A stretch of 64,000 bases of DNA from Mesorhizobium sp. LHD-90 (GTDB lineage: Bacteria; Pseudomonadota; Alphaproteobacteria; Rhizobiales; Rhizobiaceae). The stretch spans positions 124,001-188,000 of the forward strand of contig NZ_JAVFVV010000001.1 of the NCBI RefSeq assembly GCF_030929505.1, read 5' to 3'. The notes under the pieces are model-generated. The model was not told where the DNA came from, did not search any database, and worked only from the letters and a program-made list of their open reading frames with translations. Position 1 is the stretch's first letter. Every line of letters starts with the position of its first letter. Position numbers and translations under genes: made by a program. Positions 34,090 to 43,200 of the stretch are shown piece by piece.

Positions 34090-34907
34090 TCCGGCCGGCG
34101 CTCCAGCGTCGGCAGCGGATGCCGGTCTGCGTCGATGCTCGGCATGCAGTTCAACAAGCCTTGCGTATAGGGATGTTTCGCGCGCGAAAGCTCGGAGGCA
34201 GCGATCTCCTCGACGACGCGGCCGGCATACATGACGATGACGCGGTCGCAGAAGGACGAGACCAGCCGCAGATCGTGCGATATGAAGATCAGTCCCATGC
34301 CGCGCTCGGCGACCAGCCGGTCGAGAATGGCGAGGATGTCCAGTTGCACCGTGACGTCGAGCGCCGAGGTGGGCTCGTCGGCGATCAGCAATTCGGGGCC
34401 GGCGATCAGCATCATGGCGATCATGGCGCGCTGGCCCATGCCGCCGGAAACCTCGTGCGGATAGAGATCGAAGACGCGTGCCGGATCGCGGATCTGCACG
34501 GCGGCCAACATGTCGAGCGTGCGCTCGCGCGCCTCGCGCGTGCCAACATTTTCATGGGCCCGCAGAGCCTCGACGATCTGGCGGCCGATGCGCATCACGG
34601 GGTTCAGCGAATATTTCGGATCCTGCAGGATCATGGCGATGCGCTTGCCGCGCAGGTCGCGGCGCAGGCGGGGCGTCGCCTTCAAGAGGTCGATACCGTC
34701 GAACTCCAGGCGTTTCGCCGTCACTTGCGCAAACGCCGGCGTCAGGCCGAGGATAGCGCGGCCGGTCTGCGACTTGCCGGAGCCGGATTCGCCGACGATC
34801 GCCAGCCGTTCGCGCCCGACGCTGAACGAGATGTCGCGCACCGCCTCGATGTCGCCGGTCCTGGTTGGGAAGCGGATGGAGAGATCTTCGATGCGGAGCA
34901 GCGTCAT
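34077..34907 (-). CDS. ABC transporter ATP-binding protein (DppD-like)
   Basis: 276 residues. Walker A GESGSGKSQ (Gln after the Ser, as in several DppD proteins), signature VSGGMGQRAMIAMML, Walker [13 protein letters not shown]. The MTLLRIEDLSIRFPT start is standard, and ATG overlaps the upstream permease stop by 4 bp. Like its partner it has a short C-terminus. Confidence 0.92.
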   Translation of the reverse strand: MTLLRIEDLSIRFPTRTGDIEAVRDISFSVGRERLAIVGESGSGKSQTGRAILGLTPAFAQVTAKRLEFDGIDLLKATPRLRRDLRGKRIAMILQDPKYSLNPVMRIGRQIVEALRAHENVGTREARERTLDMLAAVQIRDPARVFDLYPHEVSGGMGQRAMIAMMLIAGPELLIADEPTSALDVTVQLDILAILDRLVAERGMGLIFISHDLRLVSSFCDRVIVMYAGRVVEEIAASELSRAKHPYTQGLLNCMPSIDADRHPLPTLERRPEWLL

Positions 34908-35818
34908 TGGCGGCTGCCTCGCGGGTCGAGAGCGTCGCGCAGCCCATCTCCGAGCAGGTTGAAGCCGAGGCTGACGATGAGGATGGCAGCACCCGGCATG
35001 GCGGCCACCCACCACTGGTCGAGGATGAAGCGGCGGCCGGACGCGATCATCGCACCCCATTCGGGGAGCGGCGGCTGCGCGCCGAGGCCGAGGAAGCCGA
35101 GGCCGGCGGCGGTGATGATGATGCCCGCCATGTCGAGCGTTACCCGCACGATCAGCGAGGAGATGCAGAGCGGCATGATGTGGCGCAGGATGATGCGCCA
35201 GGGCGAGGCGCCCATCAGCCTCACCGCCGAGATATAGTCCGAGTTGCGCACGGTAAGCGTCTCGGCGCGGGCGATGCGCGCATAGGGCGGCCATGAGGTG
35301 ATGGCGATGGCGATCACCGCATTCTCGATGCCGGGGCCGAGCGCTGCGACGAAGGCCAGCGCCAGGATGAGTTTCGGGAACGCCAGGAAGATGTCGGTGA
35401 TGCGGGTCAGGACTACGTCGATCCAGCCGCCGGCGTAGCCTGCCACCGTGCCGACGATCAGTCCGACCGGGGCGGCGATGATGGCAACAAGCACGATGAC
35501 ATAGAGGGTCAGGCGCGAGCCGTAGATGACGCGGGAGAGGATGTCGCGGCCCTGGTCGTCGGTGCCGAACCAGTGTTCGGCGCTTGGCGGCAGCAGGCCC
35601 TGGCGAAGATCGCCTACCGTCGGCGGGTAAGGCGCGATCAGGTCGGCGAAGGCGGCCACGACGAGCAGCGCAACGATGATCGCCAGACCGATCAAAGCGA
35701 GGCGGTTGGCCGAAAAGCGCCGCCAGGTCATGTAGGCGCGGCCGAGCCGGGCCTGCAGGCGCGATTGCGGCCGCTCGCTCAGCAGCCAGTCGCGACGGCT
35801 TATCGCATTGGCGCTCAT
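34904..35818 (-). CDS. ABC transporter permease (DppC-like)
   Basis: 304 residues. N-terminal cytoplasmic tail (about 35 residues), OppC-N helix (ALIGLAIIVALLVVAAFADL), EHWFGTDDQGRDILSRVIYG, and the EAA loop near YISAVRLMGASPWRI. Overlaps both neighbours by 4 bp, so translation is coupled. Channel subunit of the second importer. Confidence 0.93.
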   Translation of the reverse strand: MSANAISRRDWLLSERPQSRLQARLGRAYMTWRRFSANRLALIGLAIIVALLVVAAFADLIAPYPPTVGDLRQGLLPPSAEHWFGTDDQGRDILSRVIYGSRLTLYVIVLVAIIAAPVGLIVGTVAGYAGGWIDVVLTRITDIFLAFPKLILALAFVAALGPGIENAVIAIAITSWPPYARIARAETLTVRNSDYISAVRLMGASPWRIILRHIMPLCISSLIVRVTLDMAGIIITAAGLGFLGLGAQPPLPEWGAMIASGRRFILDQWWVAAMPGAAILIVSLGFNLLGDGLRDALDPRGSRQ

Positions 35819-36879
35819 GCGCGTGTCCTTGGATCGAGGAGGCGGTAGAGCAGGTCGGCGAACAGGTTCAGGCCGATGAACACGGTGCCGATGACGATGG
35901 TGCCGCCGAGCACCGCATTCATGTCTGCGTTCTGCAGCGAGTTGGTGAGATACATGCCAATTCCCGGCCAGGCGAAGATCGTCTCGGTCAGCACCGAGCC
36001 TTCGAGCAAGGTCGCATAGGAAAGCGCGATGACGGTGACCAGTGGCACGGCGGCGTTGCGCAACGCGTGGCCCCAGATGATCCGCGTCTCGCGGAGGCCC
36101 TTGGCGCGGGCGGCGACGATGTATTCCTGGGCCAGCTCGTTCAGCATGAAGGAGCGGGTCATGCGGCTGATATAGGCCATGGAAAAATAGCCGAGCAGCG
36201 AGGCAGGCAGGATGATGTGGCTGAAGATGTCGGCGAAGGCAGCCCATTCGCCCTGGATCGCCGCGTCGAACAGGAACAGGCCGGTGATCGGCGTGAAGGT
36301 GTATTCATAGGCGATGTCGATGCGGCCCGGGCCGGCGACCCAGTCGAGTTTGGCGTAGAAGATCAGCAGGCCCATGAGGCCTAGCCAGAAGATCGGGATG
36401 GAGTAGCCGACCAGGCCGATCACGCGCACGATCTGGTCGATCAGGCTGTCGCGCTTCACCGCCGCCAGCACGCCGAGCGGGATGCCGAAAAACAGGCCGA
36501 TCAACGTGCCTGCCGTGGCCAGTTCCAGCGTCGCCGGGAACACCCGCAAGATGTCCTGCATCACCGGATTGCTGGACAGGACCGAGGTGCCGAAATCGCC
36601 GGTCAGAGCTTTCTTCAGGTAGAGCGCGAATTGCTGCCAGAGCGGCAGGTCTAGCCCGTATTGCTGGCGCGCGGCGGCGACCGCACTTGCCGACGCCCGA
36701 TCGCCGACGATGGCCAGAACCGGATCGATCGGCACGACGCGGCCGATGAAGAAGGTGACGGTCAGCAGGCCAAGGAAGGTGACGGCGCCGACAACCACAA
36801 AACGCAGAACAGCCGAAACGACGGCGGAGACGCCCTTGCGCCTCCGCCCCGGTTCGACAGCCGTGGCGACGTTCGCCAA
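35815..36879 (-). CDS. ABC transporter permease (DppB-like)
   Basis: 354 residues with a TTG start. Six membrane segments; RVVPIDPVLAIVGDRAS in the first periplasmic loop and the EAA loop near YIVAARAKGLRETRI, then FAWPGIGMYLTNSLQ. The ribosome-binding site is weak and the exact start is uncertain; a GTG 16 codons later is possible. It lies 21 bp after the binding-protein gene. Confidence 0.91.
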   Translation of the reverse strand: MANVATAVEPGRRRKGVSAVVSAVLRFVVVGAVTFLGLLTVTFFIGRVVPIDPVLAIVGDRASASAVAAARQQYGLDLPLWQQFALYLKKALTGDFGTSVLSSNPVMQDILRVFPATLELATAGTLIGLFFGIPLGVLAAVKRDSLIDQIVRVIGLVGYSIPIFWLGLMGLLIFYAKLDWVAGPGRIDIAYEYTFTPITGLFLFDAAIQGEWAAFADIFSHIILPASLLGYFSMAYISRMTRSFMLNELAQEYIVAARAKGLRETRIIWGHALRNAAVPLVTVIALSYATLLEGSVLTETIFAWPGIGMYLTNSLQNADMNAVLGGTIVIGTVFIGLNLFADLLYRLLDPRTRA

Positions 36880-36900
36880 AGAACCCGACTTCGCGGTTCG

Positions 36901-38544
36901 TTACTTGGTCACGGGCCCGACGAAGTTGGTGTCGAAGGTCGGGCCGAGCTTGAAGTTCTGGATGTTCTTGCGCAGGCCGGCGACCTCGGTTTCCTGCCAC
37001 AGGAAGACAAACGGACCGGCTTCGCGCACTTTCTTCTGCAGGTCGGCATACATCTCCGCGCGCTTGGTGGCGTCTCGTTCGAGCAGGGCGGCCTTGGTCT
37101 CGTCCTGGATGTCGGCCGGCACGTCCCAGGCATTGCGCCAGGCCAGGGTCTTGTTCATGGAGTCGTCGGCATTGTTCGGGTTGATGCCGAATGTCTCGGC
37201 GTTAGAGTTCGGATCCCAATAGTCGACGCCCCACTGGCCGATATACATCTCGTGGGTGCGAGCGCGGAACTTGGTCAGCACCTGCTTGAAGTCGCCGGGG
37301 ATGATCTCGATCTTGATGCCCACTTGCGCGGCGTTCTGCTGCAGCGACTCGGCGACGCCGGTGACCGGCTGGGTGCTGCGCACGTCCATCGTCACCGAAA
37401 AACCGTCCGGCAGGCCGGCCTTGGCCAGCAGTTCCTTGGCCTTGGCGATGTCGAGCTTGTAGGGTTTGTCGTCGAGAGCGCCCAGAATGCCCTTGGGCAG
37501 GAAGTTCTGGCGCATGGCGCCGATGTTCTTCAACAGCGTGTCGCCGAGCGCGTCGTAGTCGACCAGGTATTTGAACGCCTCGCGAACTTCCGGCTTGGCC
37601 AGGTTCTCGTTCTTCTGGTTGAGGCTGAAGAAATAGACCGTGCTCTTCGGCGTCGCTGTGATGACCAGGTCGGCATTCTTGCTGACGGCGTCGATGTCGC
37701 CGGGCTGGAGATTGCGGGCGACGTCGACATCGCCCTTTTCCAGCATCAGGCGCTGCGTGGCGCTTTCCTTGACGTGACGGTAGATGACGCGGGCGAGATT
37801 GCCCTTGGTGCCGTAATAATTGTCGTTGCGCTCCAGCACGACGACTTCGTTGGCGCGCCACTCGCGGGTCTTGTATGGGCCGGACCCGGCAAAGTTGGTC
37901 TTCATCCAGCCATTGCCGAAATCATTGTCGAACTTGTACTCGTCGCTGGGCGTGACGGCGGCGACGTGTTCCTTGACGGTCTTGCTGTCGACGACCGCGC
38001 CGACAGTGGCGGTCAGGCAGTTGAGCACGAAGCTCGGCGCATAGGCCTTGTCGACGGTGAAGACGAAGGTGGAGGGATCGGCGGCCTTGGCCTTTTCCGC
38101 AGCGTTGTCGCCGGTAAGGCCGAACTGCTGGATGATGAAGGCCGGGCTCTTGTTCAGTTTGACGGCGCGCTCGAACGACCAGGCGACGTCTTCCGCCGTG
38201 ATCGGGTTGCCGGAGGCGAACTTCAGGTCGGGTTTCAGCTTGAAGGTGTAGGTCAGGCCGTCGTCGGAAACGGTCCAGCTTTCGGCGATGCCGCCGACGA
38301 TCTTGGTGGTGTCGTTGGCGTCGAGGCGAACCAGCATGTCGTAGGTGTTGCCGGTGATCTCGCCGGTGGAAAGCTCGAACGCCTCGGCGGGGTCGAGCGA
38401 GATCATGTCGTCGATCGCCCAGGCCTGCACCAGCGTGTCGGCCGGCGTGTCGGCATAGGCGGGCATGCCCGCGGTCATCACCGCCGACATCGCCGCGCCG
38501 GCCAGAAGCAGCGCAAGGCGCCGGTTGATCTTTTCCATCAGCAT
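36901..38544 (-). CDS. ABC transporter substrate-binding protein, peptide family (SBP_bac_5)
   Basis: 547 residues. Sec signal peptide (RRLALLLAGAAMSAVMTAG, cleavage probably after AYA), then the DppA-type fold: WAIDDMISLDPAEAFELST near the mature start and FASGNPITAEDVAWSFERAV (as FASGNPITAEDVAWSF). ATG with GGGGAAAG upstream, 34 bp after the dipeptidase gene. The coupling with an M19 dipeptidase suggests dipeptides or similar amide-linked compounds as ligands (inference). Confidence 0.93.
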   Translation of the reverse strand: MLMEKINRRLALLLAGAAMSAVMTAGMPAYADTPADTLVQAWAIDDMISLDPAEAFELSTGEITGNTYDMLVRLDANDTTKIVGGIAESWTVSDDGLTYTFKLKPDLKFASGNPITAEDVAWSFERAVKLNKSPAFIIQQFGLTGDNAAEKAKAADPSTFVFTVDKAYAPSFVLNCLTATVGAVVDSKTVKEHVAAVTPSDEYKFDNDFGNGWMKTNFAGSGPYKTREWRANEVVVLERNDNYYGTKGNLARVIYRHVKESATQRLMLEKGDVDVARNLQPGDIDAVSKNADLVITATPKSTVYFFSLNQKNENLAKPEVREAFKYLVDYDALGDTLLKNIGAMRQNFLPKGILGALDDKPYKLDIAKAKELLAKAGLPDGFSVTMDVRSTQPVTGVAESLQQNAAQVGIKIEIIPGDFKQVLTKFRARTHEMYIGQWGVDYWDPNSNAETFGINPNNADDSMNKTLAWRNAWDVPADIQDETKAALLERDATKRAEMYADLQKKVREAGPFVFLWQETEVAGLRKNIQNFKLGPTFDTNFVGPVTK

Positions 38545-38578
38545 AGTTCTTTCCCCTGTTGTTATCCTGACCGGTCTT

Positions 38579-39634
38579 TCAGCCCCGCTCGTGCCAAGCC
38601 GAGTGGAGGATTCTGAGCCAGTTTCCACGACATATCTTGTCGAGTTCGGTGTCAGCATATCCGGCGCCCCGGAGTCCGGCAACGAGCTTCTGCATGCCCG
38701 CCGCGTCGGCGATTTCGCCCGGCACCAGCGCGCCGTCAAAGTCAGAGCCGATCGCCACGCCGTCGACGCCGAGCTTGTCGACAAGATAATCGATGTGGCG
38801 AACCATGTCGGAGATCGGCGTCTCGGCGTTCTCGCGGCCGTCGGCGCGCAGCATGGTGACGGCGAAGTTCAGGCCCACCAAGCCGTTGCTTTCGCGGATT
38901 GCGGCGAGCTGCTTGTCGGTCAGGTTGCGTGCCACCGGAACCAGAGCGTGCGGGTTCGAATGGCTGGCGACCAGCGGCTGGTCGGAGAGCGCGGCGACGT
39001 CCCAAAACCCTTTTTCGGTGATGTGCGAAAGATCGACCAGGATGCCCAGCCGGTTGCAGGCCTTGACCAGCTCCTTGCCGGCATCGGTCAGGCCGGGGCC
39101 GGTGTCGGGGCTCTTCGGAAAGGAGAAGGGCACGCCGTGGCCGAAGATGTTGGTCCGGCTCCAGACCGGGCCGAGCGAGCGCAGGCCGGCGGCATAAAAG
39201 ACGTCGAGCGCGGCGAGATCCGCGCCGATCGCCTCGCATCCCTCCATGTGCAGCACGGCGGCGAAGGCGTCCGCCTTCATTGCGTCGTCGATATCGGCGG
39301 TCGAGCGGCAGAGCCGCCAGCCACCGGCCCGCTCCAGCCTTACCGCGATCGACGCGTATTCCAGCGCGATATCCAGCGAGGGCGCCCGTTCCAATGGCCG
39401 CGGCGGCGGCGTGTCGTAGGTTCCGTCGGGGCCCGGAGGCTTGAAGTGCAGGTCGTCGGAGGGGATGTAGATGGCGCACAGTCCGCCGGCGAGGCCGCCG
39501 GCGCGGGCACGCGGCAGGTCGATGTGACCGGCCGGCGACCCGTCGATGAACTCGAATATCGGATCGAAGCCTTCGCGCTGACGCCGCCACAAGCGAAACA
39601 GAACGTCGTTGTGGCCGTCGAAGACCTTCTGCAT
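38579..39634 (-). CDS. Membrane (renal-type) dipeptidase, peptidase family M19
   Basis: 351 residues. Binuclear zinc site residues: His8 and Asp10 in GHNDVLFR, the bridging Glu in VLHMEGCEAIG, and His residues in LVDLSHITE and VASHSNPHAL. The family cleaves dipeptides, including those with a C-terminal D-residue, and some beta-lactams. No signal peptide, so the name 'membrane' is historical; it should work in the cytosol. First gene of the operon that continues with a peptide-type ABC importer, a natural uptake-plus-hydrolysis unit. Confidence 0.93.
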   Translation of the reverse strand: MQKVFDGHNDVLFRLWRRQREGFDPIFEFIDGSPAGHIDLPRARAGGLAGGLCAIYIPSDDLHFKPPGPDGTYDTPPPRPLERAPSLDIALEYASIAVRLERAGGWRLCRSTADIDDAMKADAFAAVLHMEGCEAIGADLAALDVFYAAGLRSLGPVWSRTNIFGHGVPFSFPKSPDTGPGLTDAGKELVKACNRLGILVDLSHITEKGFWDVAALSDQPLVASHSNPHALVPVARNLTDKQLAAIRESNGLVGLNFAVTMLRADGRENAETPISDMVRHIDYLVDKLGVDGVAIGSDFDGALVPGEIADAAGMQKLVAGLRGAGYADTELDKICRGNWLRILHSAWHERG

Positions 39635-39765
39635 GCGGACCTCTTGCGCTTCGTCCCGCGCAGGCTAGCCGCTCGCGCGATATGCGCAAGCCCGCATCTG
39701 GTCGCCCGAACCGGTCACCCCGCATTCAGCGATTGGTCCACGCAGCGTCGGACAGACGGCGCCGG

Positions 39766-40014
39766 TCAGTTCTCCTCGTCGTCGTCCCCGCCGCCGATCC
39801 AGGCATGCGGCGAGATCTTCTTCTGTGTCGAGCCGTCGACGAAAACCCACCAGCCGGCATCGCTGTCGTCCCAGTCGCCGCCGGTCCCGCGCATCTTTTC
39901 CAATGAACGGTACTGGCCGATCGACTCGTTCTCCTGCCCATCCATGTCGGTCCAGACGACGCGGACCTTGCGACCATCCATGGGCGCCGTGTCGATGGGT
40001 TGCGTGCGTGGCAT
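39766..40014 (-). CDS. Small conserved-looking hypothetical protein
   Basis: 82 residues, acidic C-terminus ending GGGDDDEEN. It starts MPRTQPIDTAPMDGRKVRVV and contains TDMDGQENESIGQYR and Trp-rich DAGWWVFVDGSTQKKISPHA. This resembles short Rhizobiales proteins that carry an IDTAP motif near the start. GGAGGAAAG sits 5-6 bp before the ATG, a very good ribosome-binding site. Function unknown; no signal peptide or membrane segment. Confidence 0.75.
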   Translation of the reverse strand: MPRTQPIDTAPMDGRKVRVVWTDMDGQENESIGQYRSLEKMRGTGGDWDDSDAGWWVFVDGSTQKKISPHAWIGGGDDDEEN

Positions 40015-40140
40015 GCCGGCTTTCCTCCGCTGTCGATGCGCCATCATCGGTCCGGCATCAACGGCAAGCAACCGCCGTGGTTGCGCCGGGCGAACAATTT
40101 GAATGGGTGCGCGTGGCTCGCGGGATTTTCAACCTTATGG

Positions 40141-40155
40141 TTAGTCAATCCTTAA
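40141..40155. promoter_or_regulatory. CtrA-like box upstream of the hybrid kinase
   Basis: TTAG, 7 bases, TTAA: one mismatch from the CtrA consensus TTAA-N7-TTAA, located 98 bp before the kinase GTG. CtrA is the cell-cycle master regulator of alphaproteobacteria. A single near-match can occur by chance, so this is tentative. Confidence 0.4.
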
Positions 40156-40252
40156 TCGTTCGACCCTATGGAGTCGGTGGTGTCCGGAGGATCAGGCGCT
40201 CGCCCTGTCCCTTGGGGGCGGGCACGATGGCGAAATTTGCGGGGGAGGACCT

Positions 40253-43200
40253 GTGTCCCCGACGAAACATCCGGAACCGGCGGTGCGGCTGCACGCCGCA
40301 GGCCAGGGCGTGCCTCTGGAACTCTCCAGCGCCGAGGCGGAGATCCTGATCGACGCCGATGCCGGCTGGGTCTGGGAAACCGACATCGAACTCCAGTTTT
40401 CCTGGCTTTCCGCCAGCTACGCGACCACGACCGGACAGGCGGCCGAGGCCATGCTCGGGCGTGCGTACCCCGACGCCCTTGGCCTTCGCGACGATACGGA
40501 TATGGTGGCAGTCGCGCATCTTGCCGACCTCAAGGCGCGCCGGCCCTTCCGGGATTTCGTCTGCATGCTTGCGGGCGCGCGCCCGGACTGCCGCTGGGTA
40601 TCGATGACCGGTTTTCCGCGTGTCGACGATGCCGGCAAGTTCGCCGGCTATCGCGGCATCGCGCGCAACATCACCGGCGTGGCCGCCACCCTTTCCCGGC
40701 TGAACGGCGCCGCACCGCTCGCGGATCGCGTCAATGAGACGCCTTCCGATGCGGAAACCGTGCCGGATGCAGCGTGCATGATGGCGGCGCTGGACCATGC
40801 CACCAGCCAGTCCGAGCGGCTGCTCTCGGATCTGAAACGGACGATAGATTCGCTGGATCTCGGAGTCGTGTTGCTCGACGCCGACCTCAACACCGAAATC
40901 ATCAACAAGGCGTTCTATGCCATATGGAGCCTGGCGCCGGACGCCTTGCCTGTCGGACGGCCCTTCCGTTCGCTCATCGATTCAAATCGCCGTACCGGCA
41001 TCTATGGCGTAGCCGATGCGGAGTGGGAGACCTATGTCGCGTCGCGCCTCGCGGAGATCAAGGCGGGCGACGTCGAGCCGCGCCAGTTGGTCCGGGCCGA
41101 CGGCAAGACCTTGATCTATTCCGTCACCGCGCTTTCCGGTGGCAAGCGGCTGATCTCCTATTTCGACATCACCGAGATGAAGCGGCGGGAACGCGAACTT
41201 GCCGAGGCGCATGAGCGCTCGCGCCTCGCCGAGGCGGTCATCGAAACGATCAAGGATCCGATCTTCATCAAGGACAGCGACCTGAAATTCGTCCTGGTCA
41301 ACCAGGCCTTCGCGTCTATCTGCGGCGCCACTGCCGAAGCGATGATCGGCACGCGCGGCGGCGACTACGTCTCCGACACCGAAGGTCACCGGTTCGAAAC
41401 GAGTGAGCGTGCCGTCCTGGAGACAGGGGAGCCGTTCGAGATCGAGGAGGATTTCGAGTTCGCGGGGATCGGCCGTACGCGCATCGTCCGCAAGAGCCGC
41501 GTCGACACCGAAAACGGCAAGCAGTACATAGCCGGCCTCGTCTTCGACGTCTCGCAACTCAAGGCCAGGGAGACCGAGGCTGAGGAAGCCCGCCGGCGTC
41601 TCGCCGACGTTCTGGAGTCCCTGCCGGCGGCCGTGATCATCTACGACCGCGACGACAAGTTCGTGTTGGCGAACCGCAAGCTTCAGGACACGCTTCCCGC
41701 CCTCAAGGACAGTTGGCTTCCCGACAGAAGCTTGCGCCATGCGATCGAACTCGCGCATTCCGTCGGCTACTTCCGCGACAGCGGCGATCCCGAACTCGAC
41801 GCGCTCTACGACAGTGACCGCGATGGATGGGTCGAACTCTATCTGAAGCGTTATCATCAGCCGCATCTCGTCACCGAACGGCTCAATCCCGACGGCAGGT
41901 GGTTCAAGGTCTACGACACACGCACCCGGGAAGGTTCGTTCATCGGCGTCCGGGTCGACGTCACCGATCTCAAGGAGCGCGAGACGTCGCTGCGCGAATC
42001 GATGCGCCAGATCGAGCTGTTCAGCCGCGTGCTGGACGAGATGCCGGTGGCCACGAACATCAAGTCCGAACGCCTGACCCTGGAATACGTCAACAGGGCC
42101 TGGTGCGAGCTGACCGGCTATTCCAGGGAGGACGCGATCGGCAAGTCCGATCTGGAACTGTTCGGCGCAGGAGAGGCCAGCGGCTTCACCGCCGACGACA
42201 CCTATGTGGCCACGACTGGCAGCGGCATCGAGGCCGAGGAGGCTGTCACCAGCCGCAATGGCGCCGTCATGCACGTGATGACCCGCAAGGGCCGGCTGAC
42301 CACCCAGGACGGTCTCAGGCATGTCTTCGGCTGCAGCACCGATATTTCCGATATCAAGCGCCGCGAGGCGCTTCTGCAGCAGAGCCTGCGGGAGAACGAG
42401 GTTTTCCGCAGCCTGATCGACAATGTGCCGACCGCCATCTACGCCAAGAAACCCGATCTCGAGCTGGTCTACGTCAACAAGGGCTGGTCCGATCTCACCG
42501 GCATTTCCAGGCACGACGCCATCGGCAGGACCGATGTCCAGTTGTTCGGCCAGGACGGCGAAGCCTTCGCCAAGGCCGATCTCGAAGTGCTGCGCACCGG
42601 GGAGACGCAGGTCAACGACGAGACGGTGCTGCTGAAGGACGGCTCGACTCGCCACCAGCTTGCTCGCAAGAGTGCTTTCGCGGCGTCAGACGGATCGCTC
42701 TATCTCATCGGTTCGTCCGTCGACGTTAGCGAGCAGAAGCGGCACGAGGCGGAACTGCGCGAGGCGCGCCGGCGCGCCGAACTCGCCGACCGGGCGAAAT
42801 CCGAATTCCTCGCCAATATGAGTCACGAGATCCGCACGCCGATGAATGGCGTTCTGGGCATGGCCGAACTGTTGGCGCGTTCCGATCTCGATCCCAAACA
42901 GAAGACGTTCACGGACATCATCGTCAAATCCGGTAATGCGCTGCTGACCATCATCAACGATATTCTGGACTTCTCCAAGATCGACGCCGGCGAACTGGTG
43001 CTCGACGCGGCGCCGTTCCGGCTTTCCGACGCGATCGAGGACGTCGCCACGCTGCTTTCGGCGCGTGCCAAGGAGAAAGACCTCGAACTGATCATCCGCG
43101 TCGCGCCCGACCTGAAGGACACGTATGTCGGCGACGTTGGCCGGATCAGGCAGATCGTCACCAACCTGATCGGCAACGCCATCAAGTTCACCGACGCCGG

